Assembly: GCA_024449915.1 (NCBI GenBank)
Contig: JAMZAV010000152.1
Coordinates: 124,001-188,000 of the forward strand
Length of the DNA stretch: 64,000 bases
Source: Sweltsa coloradensis
Taxonomy: Eukaryota; Arthropoda; Insecta; Plecoptera; Chloroperlidae
Direction: 5' to 3'
The translations under genes were made by a program, and so were the position numbers. The first letter of the stretch is position 1, and every line of letters starts with the position of its first letter. Below the pieces are notes generated by a model. It had not been told where the DNA came from and ran no database searches. It saw only the letters and a list, made by a program, of their open reading frames with translations. This document shows positions 30,511 through 43,700 of the stretch, one piece after another.

Positions 30511-33500
30511 TCATCTGTGGATTGTTCGTTGTTTGATGTACTCGAAGGACGTAGACGCGACGACGACGAGACTTGTCAGCAACAAGAGAAAGTCTTGCTG
30601 ATGCTGACGAGGGGCGGCGTTCGCCTCGACGCACTGGCCTAGGAGAGAGAGAGAGAAATTATCATTATTTATTTGCCTTTGAAAATGTCCAGTATGTGCA
30701 CAAAACAGAACGAAGACAGGCAGCCAGAAGAGGGCTTTAAGCCCAAAACAGATGTGGTGTCCGACTGCCGTACTAACATAATTAGCATAAATAAAAACAA
30801 CTAAATGAAATATTTACAAAGTAATGCAATTTACACACACACACTAAAATAAATAGATGGCCTTTTCTTCTAGGTAAGGCAGGCCTTACTCCTTTTGACA
30901 ATAAATTATAGATAGGTGCATTACAATAATTATTAATCTTAAATACACATTTGAGGCAGTTTATTTATTTATTTATTGATTCAATTAATTACAGCATTGC
31001 TGCCATTTTACATTGATTGAGGTATTAGGATATAATACATTTACAATCATATTATAGAAACAAAACGTAATAAAAACAGTATAACATAAACATTTCAGTA
31101 AACATACATCTGGTAAACACAATAAAACAATAAATAATCAATTAGTTTAAAAAATGAAGCTTAGCTATCCCATTAATGATTTGTGAGATGCCAAATGACA
31201 ATAATAAAGGCCGAAATTTATTAGCAAAAATGTCAATTAATGAGATTGTGGGAAGGTCTATTGTTCAAGTAATAGCATACTTGTATTGGAAGTTGTGAGA
31301 AGAGATAGAGATAGAAAATAGATAAGAGGTCCATATTTTCTAGTCGGAATCGAATCATTAAAAAAACATACATTTGTGAAATCATTGATTGTAATTGTTA
31401 TATAAGTAAAAATGATTGACAAAAACTTTGTGAAAGGACGATGACAGTACAAATCCTTATATTTGGGGGCACAACGCAAAGCTAGGTGGTCACGCGAAGA
31501 GCGTCGAGGTTTCATTTGTTTCCCTAGTATTAGATACACCTTTATATTATATTTTTAGATTATAGGGGTAAAAAAATAAGGGTTGATCTTAAGAACTCCG
31601 AAAAAATGTAGAAGGGAGTTTCTTCCATAGTTCTTTGGCCTTGGATACGATTGGCATTGCACAGAGTGTTGACTATATTGTTGGGAGCTTCTGTGGCGTA
31701 TCCAGAAATTCATAAGAGGGAAGGGGTGTTAACCAATTAATTCATAGATGTACCGAAAGCTCAGTAGGGGGTCCGGGGGGCTTGCCACCCGGAATTTTTT
31801 TCTGTTTCAAGGTCATTTTGGTGAAAATCTGTGCGTTTTAAAGCATCACAATGACCAACTTTTTATCTACTAAAATTAAGTTTTAACCCAAAATGTTCCC
31901 TTTCAAGGTCATTTTGGTGAAAATCTGTGCGTTTCAAAGCATCACAATAACCAAATTTGTATCTACTAAAATCCTCTTTTTGTCAGATGGTAATTTGGGG
32001 GAGGGGGGTTCCCCCGCCCCCTTGGATATGCCACTGGAGAGCTTGCCCTAGCCTCTTACCACTGCTGGTGACGTTGAACGCCAGCGCACCCCCCACCCCA
32101 GGGCTGATGTTTCTCTGGCAGCTGTCGGAGCTGCTGGAGAAGTGGACGACACCCTCCACCTCTCTGTACATGAAGCAGTAGCGCCGCGCACCATGGGAGC
32201 TGCGACTCAGAGGGGTGGTGATCAGGTAGTGGGTGCCGTTGTCCTCCCACCGGCCGTGGCAAGAGTACGCTATAAAGTAACAGATATGAGTGACGACGCA
32301 AAATGCAATATGTCCACCGACAAAAAACTAAATTGCAGAAGCGTCACAAAATCAAGATATTACCACTACAAACTTGCTGCTGGTGCAAAACGCAATATTT
32401 TCCATGCTATTTGATGAAAAACATGGATTGTTTTTATTTACTACAATTCAGAAATTAAAAAAGTTCGCCTCAACCGGGAATCGAACCATGGATCTCCCGC
32501 ATTCCAGACAGGCGTCTTAACCAATTACCCAACCAATGTTACAAAATGCAATATTATGTCCCAGTTGAATACTGGGTTATTGTTGTACTAATTATTGTGC
32601 GTTTTTTATCTCGATGGACATATAGCGTTTTGCATCAAGGCTCCTCATATAATTTATCTAAAATAAAAATACATTTTTATTTGAAGTCTACCTATACTCA
32701 TTATCGATTTTTACTGTGACACATTTAATTTAAAGCAGACTCAATTCAATTCAATATTTCCATTTGATAAAGAGATACAGAAATCTTATTTAGTAAACTG
32801 TAGATAACAGTAGACAAAGAAGAACATCAGTGTCTTGTGCGTGAATTGTGGCTTCTTGTATGTGGATTCTACGTTTTAAGAACTAAGGAAGTATGTCTAT
32901 AACTATCATGTATACCTCTAATTATATGCTATTCTACAAATATGTTACACTACAGTATATATTTTTATTTACAAGGTTAAAAACGCACATTAATTAATTA
33001 AACAGAAGACACGTACTATCTAAAATGTGAGACGAAAATTGAAAGATGGAAAATGAAAGATTAAAATTATGATAGATGAAAACACTCAGCCAACAATGTT
33101 CGTGCCGACAGCATCGACGAACGAACCATGACCAATTAAAGACCGGTTCACAAAAATGTGTTTAATAAAGACACAATAGCGAAAGTATACATAAATTCAT
33201 ATTATTCTTACTCTGTTTCATGCAGAAATGTATTTTTAGATATTGATAAAAGAACAGTGTGAAGTTCAAAAATTCTATTTTAAATAGGGCTGGTCTATGA
33301 CATATCATGCAATTATCGATAAAACACGAATATCTCGATTTGATGTCATATACGAAATGATATTGTTTGTAAAAAATAAGAGTGGTTGATAAGGTTCCCC
33401 AAAAACGCATTTCACGATTTTACTATCTCACAATTCGCACTCCACCAATTCTTACAGCCAGGAGTATATTGAATTTCGACTACCAGGCACCTCCACCAAA

Positions 33501-36500
33501 ATTACGAAATTTAGCATTTTTATGTTAATTTCGATATTTCTATATGAATCCATATATCGATCTCGAAAATATTTCCACTTATCGAAATATCAATTTTCCC
33601 CCGCCCTAATTTTCTATAAGTATATGTTTTCTATCCATTAGGCTATGCTATGATTAGCACTTGTGGAGTATTTGTACTCTGTTGTAATATGCATTATTTA
33701 AAAAAAAAATGTGATTCTAACCGTACCTGAGACCACGTCTGTCGCAGTACACTCGGACCGGAACTCCATCGTGTCCATCATAGTACTGCATCCTACCACC
33801 AGGGTGGTGAAGTTCTTATAATCCGCGCAGGGATTCGGCGGCAAACTCAAATTATCTCTGTTTGACCTCCTCGCTCTGTCCCTCCTCCCTCCCGTCTCGT
33901 GATAGACCCTCGACCCCCTGTAGGCGAGATCCTCTTCAAACACCCCGTGCGAGGCTCGAAACCCTCCGTTCGACCTCTCAAGGTCATGACCTCGTCTGTC
34001 GTGATTCTGACCTATCCCGTAGAGGTCATCTCTCCTCTCTTTCTCTAATCTATTGACGTGGTTTGATTGGTAGGTGGACCAGTGTGGAGGCTGGTGTTGT
34101 TGACTCCTGTAGTTACTATCCTTGTTGGAACGGTGTAGGCGCTGTAACGTCCTTGAGGCGCGGAGGTCGTCGTAGCTGTGTTGACCTTGAGCTTGGTTTG
34201 ACCTTGGAGAGCGGAAGAGGTTGTGGTCGTCTCGGGTTACTCCGGTTACGCTGAACTTGCCGAGGTAGGGGCACTGTCGGGGCTCCGGGCTGGTGGCTGG
34301 GGACACAAAGGGCATAAGTCCAGTAATCATTTTCAATTATTGTTATTGAGGAATTATTATTATTGTAAAATATGAAAGTTCTTGACATTTTAAATTTATT
34401 TTATTGAAGTAGATGATGCAGAGGAAGAAAAAGTCTATGTGGGGGAAGCGTCAGGCATGGGGGGGGGGGGCACTTGGGGACCAAGAATGTGGTGGGATCC
34501 TCCAACCCCATACCTAACTTCAATGTTGGAAATAGGGTTAGATATTGATTGATCGATTGTCATAGGGTCAAATTTTGAATTTGATTTCAAACACATTAGT
34601 CCACTGTCAGTTAGTCACTGTAAATACAGTTGGGGTTGACGATTGTAATTTTTTAATCCATGTTTTGCAAAGAATCTTGAAAAGGCTAAATAAAGTGAAT
34701 TGAAATAACATTACACTCAACATAATAATGGATGTGTACATTGCAGAGTTCAGACCGAAAAGACAATTGACCATTAATGAAGCTTTGGTCATAGGTCATA
34801 GATCATAGGTCAAAGGTCATAGGTCATAGCTCATAGGTCATTTATAGATGATTTTGAATTTGCATTACTCAATATGAATATAACTTTACACAAATTCGTT
34901 AAGTGCATCCAATGCATTTAAAACTACTTGTGATCAGACGCTGTGCGTATGTGTGTGATACTCACTGACGAGGGTGACAAAGGGTAGCGAGGACCGGTTG
35001 AAGTAGGCTGGGTTGCACGCGTCCTCTGCCCGGCGCACGTGGGTCCCTGCAACATACAACAACAACAAACACTTATAACTATGCAATTTACATAACACTC
35101 TTATGTACATATTTATTATGTTACTTGTTATTTTATATTTATTTATATGTTAAATATTCCTTTGCTCACCTCAGTTTGAAAGACACTCAACTAATGTCGA
35201 ATATTACGAATAAAAAGTATTTCTATAAGACAGTATGTCAATAATACATTTTAATATTGTTCATTATCACTTCCCCACTACTTCTACTCTTTTACAAATT
35301 AGTTTTTATTATTATTAATTTACTATTGATATAATATTATTAAAGTCTATAATAGCATAACTATTATATGTTTCTCATAAATAATTTTCAAAAATGTTGT
35401 AATAATAATGATCTTTGTTTTCATAAATAATATTACAAACATGTATGTTTATAACATAATTATTAGGCTATATGTTTCTCATAAATAATTTACAAAATTA
35501 TTATATTATCTTATAACTTGTTATATGTTTCTCATAAATAATATACAAAAGTAATTATATATTTCAGTGATATTGTAGGTTTTTACGATCCGTGGATGAG
35601 TTCTGATTGTTACGTCGTGTCGATAGTGGGTTGTCGCTTAGTGAAACTTTGAGCAACAACTCACTATCGACACGACTCAACAGCCCAGATAACAATCAGA
35701 GCTTAACATATTTCACAATTTTAAAAATTTAATATCTTCATTACCGTACATTCAAATTTATCACTTATTTACATTGTATACTATTTTCATGAAGGTTATC
35801 AAAGGGGACATAGAAAACTGTCTCTTTCCCCCAATACAGCATGTAAACCATTAGTGTCATAATGATGTAACATTTATAAACTCATACAATATTTCGAAAA
35901 CCAATCTAATATCTCAAGGGTCAATAAGGGACATTGCCCCTACCGCCCCTCCCCTGAATTAGCCACCGGGCCTGGGGTCAGTCGTCCGAAAGTAAAGGGT
36001 AATTACTTTGTAAAAGTTACACAAGTTTTGTCAAGCGACCTGTGAATGGGCGACCTAATTGCATCGCACCCTCTCTGGCGGGAGATTACAGAACCTGCGG
36101 CGTGACCGACTAGTTAGTCTTATACTACACGACGGTATTGGACTTACAGTTTTGTGCTCGGACAATACTGTTCAATTAGCCTCATTTCTAGATAATCACG
36201 TGATTTCTCGTTGTATGTAATAATTATACTTAATAGTCGTTACGTGATCTATCTATCCAAGATTTGCAGTCTGATTGTTTCACGATTGAAGAAAGAATGA
36301 AGTATATCGTGCTGGTAAATACATACAAAGTATTGAAAGGTATGTTTTTAGGTATTCTACCCAATATTTTTAAAATTGTTGATCGTGATAGAAATTCTAC
36401 TTTAATAAACTCATTGGAAGTTCCTAGATTAAATTCTGAAGCATTTAGAAAGTCATTTATGTACAGAGGCGTATCCTATTGGAATTCAATTTCTTATGAT

Positions 36501-39500
36501 ATTAGAAGCCAGTTTACTGATCTAGGAATTACAATTTAAAAGTAAAATTGAAGCAATGATAATGAATCAAAGAGCAAAAAATTGATTTTTACTATTTATT
36601 TGTAGGTTATTGTCTGTGTGTTTGTGTAATGTTAATTTACCTTCATAAGCTCTTATAATTGATTTTGCTTTTCTCTTTGTTTGTTCATTATTGCTTTGAT
36701 TATGATATAAACAATGTATTTTCAACTATATTTTTCTGCCTAGATTGTCTGGTTGCCGCCCACTGATGGAGCTTGCAACTTGATTTAGGTGTCCTGTATC
36801 ATTGCTGTGATCAGTTTGACATGAAATTTTTTAAATAATTTTATATCTGATATAATTATATATATGAGTCAAGATTTGAACACAAAAATGAAGATTGAAC
36901 CCAAGAATAAAGATTTCGCGTTCGGTGGTTTCTTCCGCGAAAGTTTGATTATACTCCCTGATTTGCTGTTCCTGATTTTTGGCAAACCTCATATTCGTTT
37001 GAGTGGGATCGTCTAATAAATCATTTTTTTTTTCCTTTTCGTTTTTCTTTTTAATGTTTTTTTTTTCTTTTTTTTTCTTTTCTTTTCTTTTCTTTTCATT
37101 CTCCACCCTTTTTTATATTTGATTCATTCATTAAATGCATATAATATCATTCAATTTGTTACCAAAATTCTTGTGTTAAATGCATTGTTGTTGTAATGCT
37201 ACCTACTATTTCAAATATTTACGAAAATGTATTTTATTGTTGTTTCTGCATCTATGTAATTAGATTTATTTAGTTGTCCTCCTTTGTAAATCAGTTTTTA
37301 TAACTGAATAGGATAGACGTTAAATAAATAAATAAAATAAATAAATAAATTCGTCGACCCAATATTGACCTTAGTTAGTAACTTTTAACAAATATTATAT
37401 TGGTTCACGTTATAATGGTGAATATAAGGTTTTTAAACATAAGCCCGCTTTGAGGACATTATAAGTCAATGATAGCAATATTGTCATAAAAGTATGCCCC
37501 GACTGGGGATCGATCAAGAGTACATTAATTTGGGATGTATCGGATATATCGTTTGGAACCTGTAGATTTATTTTGAAAATGCAGAAACACAAAAAAGCCA
37601 CCAAATCTAATTTCAGAAATAAAACTCAAATTTTGAATGATTTAATTTTATCTCAATGTGAATCCCAAATCAGCCATTTTCAATTGAACATTTTCAAAAG
37701 TGTACAATTTAAAAAAATGTGGAGAGTAAAATTATGAGTCTCAGTATGTCCTATCATCAATCTGGTATAAATACGAATAAAACATTGCCAATTGAAAAGC
37801 AAATTAGTTAAGTTGACTTTATTTTCCCCGCCCAGTTTTTTAATGTAGGGTCTCTTCTCGCTCCATTCAACTTGTCTAAAGTTTATCAACAAGTTTGCCA
37901 GCTTAACGAGTCACGAGCAACACAAAACAGGAATGTTAAAAATGTGTAAGTTTGTAGCTAAAGGCCAAACTACTTCAGATCAATCAACACAAATCACCAT
38001 TGACATCCGGCCAAGATATTTCTTGTTGGTATGTTGCCAACCTGTGGCTCCGATTCATTTCAGAGCTGTCACATCTCGTGACACTTGTACGATACCTTAA
38101 ATATCCAAGAAAGTTGACTGATTGTAATGAACGTTTTACTACTGGTCGACCATAGCTAGTCTCGTTTTACCTTGTAAGGGAGCGATGCTCTACTATCCCT
38201 CTCAGACCTAAGGCATTTTTTTTTCTAAATTAAGTAACTTTAAGCAAAAATTCAAATTTCTAAAAAAATTGTAAGATAATTAATGTTTTTCCAAAAAAAA
38301 TTAATTGCGTTTTAAAAGATTTTTTGGGAAATTTTGTCTTTTGAATAAAAGCCTCATTTTAAGTTGAAATTCATTGAAAAACATTCCTAAAACAAGAATT
38401 TTTTCTGAATTTTTGGCATATTGTATTTTTTGTATCTCAAATAATAGCAAATACTATAGATTTACAAAATTACCGGGAAATCCCAAATTTTTTCCCATTT
38501 TTAGTCTTTTTTACACATTTGTATTTTCAATTTTCTCAAAAAAATTCACTTTTTGTCCTGTTGACATGAGAAAAAAATATTTTGTTTTAATTTAAGGCTA
38601 TTCCACGCGTTTTTCTATTTTCCCAAAATATGCTACTAAGTAAAAATATAGTGAATGGCTTTGAAACATGGCTATTTTAGAAAATCAAAATATTTTTTCA
38701 AAATTTTTCTGATCCGGTACACGGCCAATATAGCCACCTCAAAATAATTTCAAACTTCAATTCGCCAGGGCACACCATTCAACGTAGGGTGTTGTGCTTT
38801 TGTGATATTAATTTTCAACTGTTTTTCTTTGGACTGACTGAGAAAAACAGATTTATTTTAACAATTGTCTTTCCTGCGAATTTTTTCGTTTGGCGGTACA
38901 AATCGGTAAAAAATACCGCCAAACGAAAAAATTCGCTGGAAAGACAATTGTTAAAATAATCTGTTTTCTCTCAGTCAGTCCATAGAAAAACAGTTAAAAT
39001 TAATGTCACAAAAGCACAACACCGTACGTTGAATGGTGGCCCTGGCGAATTGAAGTTTAAATTATTTCGAGGTGGCTAATTGGCCGTGTACCGGATCAGA
39101 AAAATTTGGAAAAAAATATTTTGATTTTTTAAAATAGCCATGTTTCAAGCCATTCACTATATTTTAACTTAGTAGCATATTTTGGAAAATAGAAAACGCG
39201 GTGGAATAGCTTAAAAAAAATTAAAAAAAAGGGCAAATTGAAAAACTGCTGTTAAAATGCATGAACTGAGATTTTTTAAAATCGTTGGCCAATATTAATT
39301 TTCAAAAACTAGTTCTACTATTATCGAGCTTATTATATATATATTTTTTATAAATCTAAAAATTTAATATTATTGGTATAGACTAAAAGGTTATAAAAAT
39401 TAAACAAATTTAGCGTGTCAATTTTAATGATAGCTTATAACATTTACTGTATTGAAGATAGCCAACGATGAATAGAATTATTTATCTATGAACGGGCCCA

Positions 39501-40455
39501 AACGCTACCTACACAAACTTACAAATCACTATTTTTACGAGGAGAAATGTTTTACAAACTACTAGTACAAACAAACTCACTCTAAAAATACAACCAACTT
39601 CCTAATTTATGGAAAGCTTAGACATTCGAAATACGTTGTTGCCAAATTCTTCGTTTTTTTTTCTAGCTCGAACAACAATTTTTAGACACATTCTTCGCCT
39701 AATGAAATGCGTGGTTGACAAATGAACACCTCCAACTTACATGAGATTTGGCAACGTTACTTTGCTGCGTGAAAGATGTACGTTAATTTTGGAACATTAC
39801 CTCCCACACTGAATAGTTTGTCTTGTTTTGACTGGTCTATTCTTGATTAGCGCTGGGCCAAGACTTCCCACCTCACCTGACAGAAGGAGGGGGGGAGGGG
39901 GGGGGGGTAATATTTCAAAGTGTAACCCTTTTTCAACTCAAGCATTGACGTAAAGAACGCAGCACGTGTCTGTTACTAAATTAGTTTTTTCACGATTTTT
40001 CATTTTTCTCGTATTTGTGCTGTTAATGTTGCGTATATTAGACAGATGCCTACTCCTCCCTTAATTAATCTGTTCAGAGGACCCATTTACAGTGTTGGCT
40101 CGACTCTGATTCGGGAGGTCTCGGGTTCGAATCCCGTCGAGACCGGCAATCCTGACTGAAGGTTTTCTCCGAGGTTATTCCTCAGTCATTAATGCGAATG
40201 CACGGGATTGAGTCCTCTTAAATATCCATCGCACATCCCTTCACAATAATTGTCCTATTTGCCGATAATTTATAAAATTGTGAAGACTGTCAGTTTACAA
40301 AATCTTGCCATATGTAGGGAGAAAAAATGGATGCCACATAGTACATAGTGCTATTTTGTATTATAACCCTTCTTCTGATTTCGGGGGAGGGGGGGGGGGG
40401 GATCGGACACCCTGATCCCCACCTCTCACCAAGCCCAGCTGCATATATCTCACTA

Positions 40456-40492
<37 letters not shown>

Positions 40493-40495
40493 AGA

Positions 40496-40556
<61 letters not shown>

Positions 40557-40661
40557 CATTAGTAGTAGTAGTAGTAGTAGAAAGTAGTAAAAGTATTTGG
40601 GTAGTAGTAGTAGTAGTAGTAGTAGTAGTAAGCAGTAGTAGTAGTAGTAGTAGTAGTAGTA

Positions 40662-40722
<61 letters not shown>

Positions 40723-43700
40723 TGGTCTCCTAAAACCCTTGAATCATAGTTCACTAGTAACATCTCCTAGTACCTAGTAACGATTCACTCAACGCTAGTG
40801 GTTTAGTACCCTAGTATCCTGTCCATCACTACTATATTAGTTTGGTCTCCTAGTTACTCACCCGTCTGCACCTCGATCACGTGACCGTCTCGCCTGTAGA
40901 ACACCATACACACGAACCCGCTCTGACTGAAACCAGAAACAACGAGACATTAGTGAGGTCATGTTCACTCACTTCACTTTATGACAATCACAATCAGAGC
41001 TAAACTATAAACTATAGCAGCCTGGGTGTATTTTGGTCACCCCGTGACTGCCCGGCTGCCGTTCATTTCGAAACTTGGTAACAATTATATAATTATAATT
41101 AATAAATAATAATATAACATTGAAACTTTAAAAAAAATTGTGCTTTCAGAAAGATTTGCTGATTTTTGACTTAAAATAGGTAACACATTGTATACAAATT
41201 CCAAATGCAACAAATCCACAAGCAAATAAAATATCTGGAAGATCCTAGAATCAGCATTTGGTTTTGTGGTTTATTATTTCATGCGCAATTCGATTTAGAA
41301 CCCCTTCAAGACACCATTTCGGTCAAATTTGTAATATCAACATATTTTGGTATGTATTTAGACAATATTTAGTAAAGATTCATCGATATCCTCAGAGAGT
41401 AAATGCTGAAAAATAATGTACCATGGAGATACGAGTCAACAGCTCAATATATTATATAATATTGATGTCTAAAAGGGCTAAAAGATCTAAAACAATCATA
41501 CACTCTCCCGACAGCAACGAGCCAAACATTGATCTATGTCTGAATTCAATCAAGTGTGAGTGAATGCAACGCTTCGCTCGCCCGAAGGCCGCTAACCGAC
41601 GAAGATGGATGGCCACACCGACCGAAAGAGAATGAGTAGACAGCCGGCGTTAATTTCCCTTGGTTAGGCGGCGCGCTGCTCTGCTCTGCGCTGTGTGTGT
41701 TGTATTGGTGCCTGGGGGGTGGTGGTCAGCTACTTGCTAATACTAATACGATACAGCTAGGGAAGAAGGGAGGGAACAGAGTTTGATGCGTCTGACGCGA
41801 ATACCACATCAGAAGTGAGTTGAGTCAACGAGAAGCATTAAAGAAAGAAATATTTAAAAAATGTTTTTACGTGGTGAAAGAAATGGATGTGACAAAGAAG
41901 AAACATAGTTTGGGAAAGGGTTGACCAGGAAAGATGGTGGGAAGACAGAAAAATATGGCAACAACTGGTGGAGGTCCCTGAGGAAGAAGAAAGTGAAGAA
42001 GATACAGAGGGAGGAAGAGAGAGAAAGGCTTTGATGTACTAGGGACCAAAAATGTGGTGGGACCCTCCCACCCCCTACCCGATTTCAAAGTTGGAAATAG
42101 TTAGATATTGATTGATTATTAATAAACGCAATTTGGGAAAGAGTTCAACAGGAAAAGTGGTGGGGAGAAAAGAAGAAGAAAATTGATATTAATGCAATTT
42201 GGCTATTCGAGACGATGGGTGGTGATAGATGAGGATGAAGTATGAACAGAAGGGAGGCCGGGGAAACCCGGTCCCGGCACGTAGCCTACTCTTTTCGAAA
42301 AATACCAAGGGGACCAACGGCTTAACGTCCCATCCGAAAGGATGGTGTAACCTTGACAGTCATAGGTTCCTCCACTAACCCGGACTGCCGAGCAGACGTC
42401 GAGGAGAACGAAGCCGTTACACTAGCTCGGACTGTCGAGCTTGGCAGGACGGGGTGCTCAAGATCAAAGAATGAAACACCCCCCAACTAAATGATGTTGG
42501 AACAAAGTGTAGAGATATATAAATATATCTATAATATTGGCCGAGTTTTTTTACCAATCTGGCAGGAAAGAAGAAATCCAAAGGAAATGTAAACTTTTAA
42601 TCTATAAATACAAGTTTATACCAACACTGACACACCATAGTTACATGGACCATGGGATTCAAAGCAGAAAGTAGGATTGTGACATTATTAATGAAGTTAT
42701 CGAAAGTACAATAAAATAAAATAAAACATAGTATACAGGCGTTTTCTTCTTGCCCAATGCACCAAACTCTGTTCTCGTTTTCTCCCTTGTGTAGGTAGCG
42801 AATACGCTGTGAATTTAAGAAACCACGGAGCCGCCCTGTTCACTGTAATCTATCACTCTTCCGGTTTGACCGTAACTTAGCGGGAAAACTCAAACGCAAA
42901 CGTTCGATTTCGTTTAGCAATCTTCCTCATTCCATTAAACACGATTCTAAACTGAGGGTCTTAAATCTTTGTAACTGTCGAATTCCTGATGGTCAGCCCT
43001 TGGAAAGAACGCATTCCCTTTTAGGGAACTTTTGTGGAGGGGTTAATTACAAAAATAAGTCATCTTCTTCAGGGAGGGGGGCAATTGGGGTCACATGCAC
43101 CTTTACACTTGCAATATATAAATTCACTTTGGCATGTGACTGCATCTTTGAAATGCTTAGCAAAATGACAAAAAATAGTTCGGCAAATTTATTTTGCCAA
43201 GCTTTGCAAGGATGCAGTCAGGGTGCAAAGTGAATTTATGTATTTACAGTGAGCAAATGTAGAAGATTCACAAGCTTGGCTTTTCTTTTAGATCTCAATG
43301 CTTTTGAGTGTGTGAGGTTGTCTGAGTGTAATTGGGTGCAACGGCCTGGCTGCGGCGTCCTAACGGGCACCTAGATATCATGTGGTTCCAAGTCTTGTGG
43401 TTAGCGTCTCTGCTTCCAATGCAGAAGGTCCAGGGTTCGATTCCCGCTTTACTTAGAAATTTTCAACTTCTGATATCAATTCTTGGCGTCGGAATGTGTA
43501 AACGATGAGTTTGGAGCCGTCCTAGCAACGAGGCACATAATAAATTCTAAGCTACTGTTCAGAATCATCCTTGTTGATTCTGGCACTGTCCGCGGGTGGA
43601 ATCGTGTCCAGCTTGATTGATCGATGTTTCCTACTTAAATATGCCGGGGTGTCGGTGCTTACAGGGTTGGCTTGGTCTGCTTTAAATTTAATGTCCCCCA

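Noticed and set aside
31258..31539. 93-residue minus-strand frame, possible LINE 3' end
   Set aside because: The PRRSSRDHLALRCAP segment faintly recalls retroelement tails, but no second copy or clear motif was found in the window; too weak to list.
32056..32301. Minus-strand frame MRRHSYLLLYSVLLPRP...
   Set aside because: It overlaps a real exon in another frame. The correct frame gives CHGRWEDNGTHYLITTPLSR with conserved cysteines and fitting splice phases.
40290..40763. 157-residue minus-strand frame rich in Leu and Tyr
   Set aside because: Translation of the AGT trinucleotide array.
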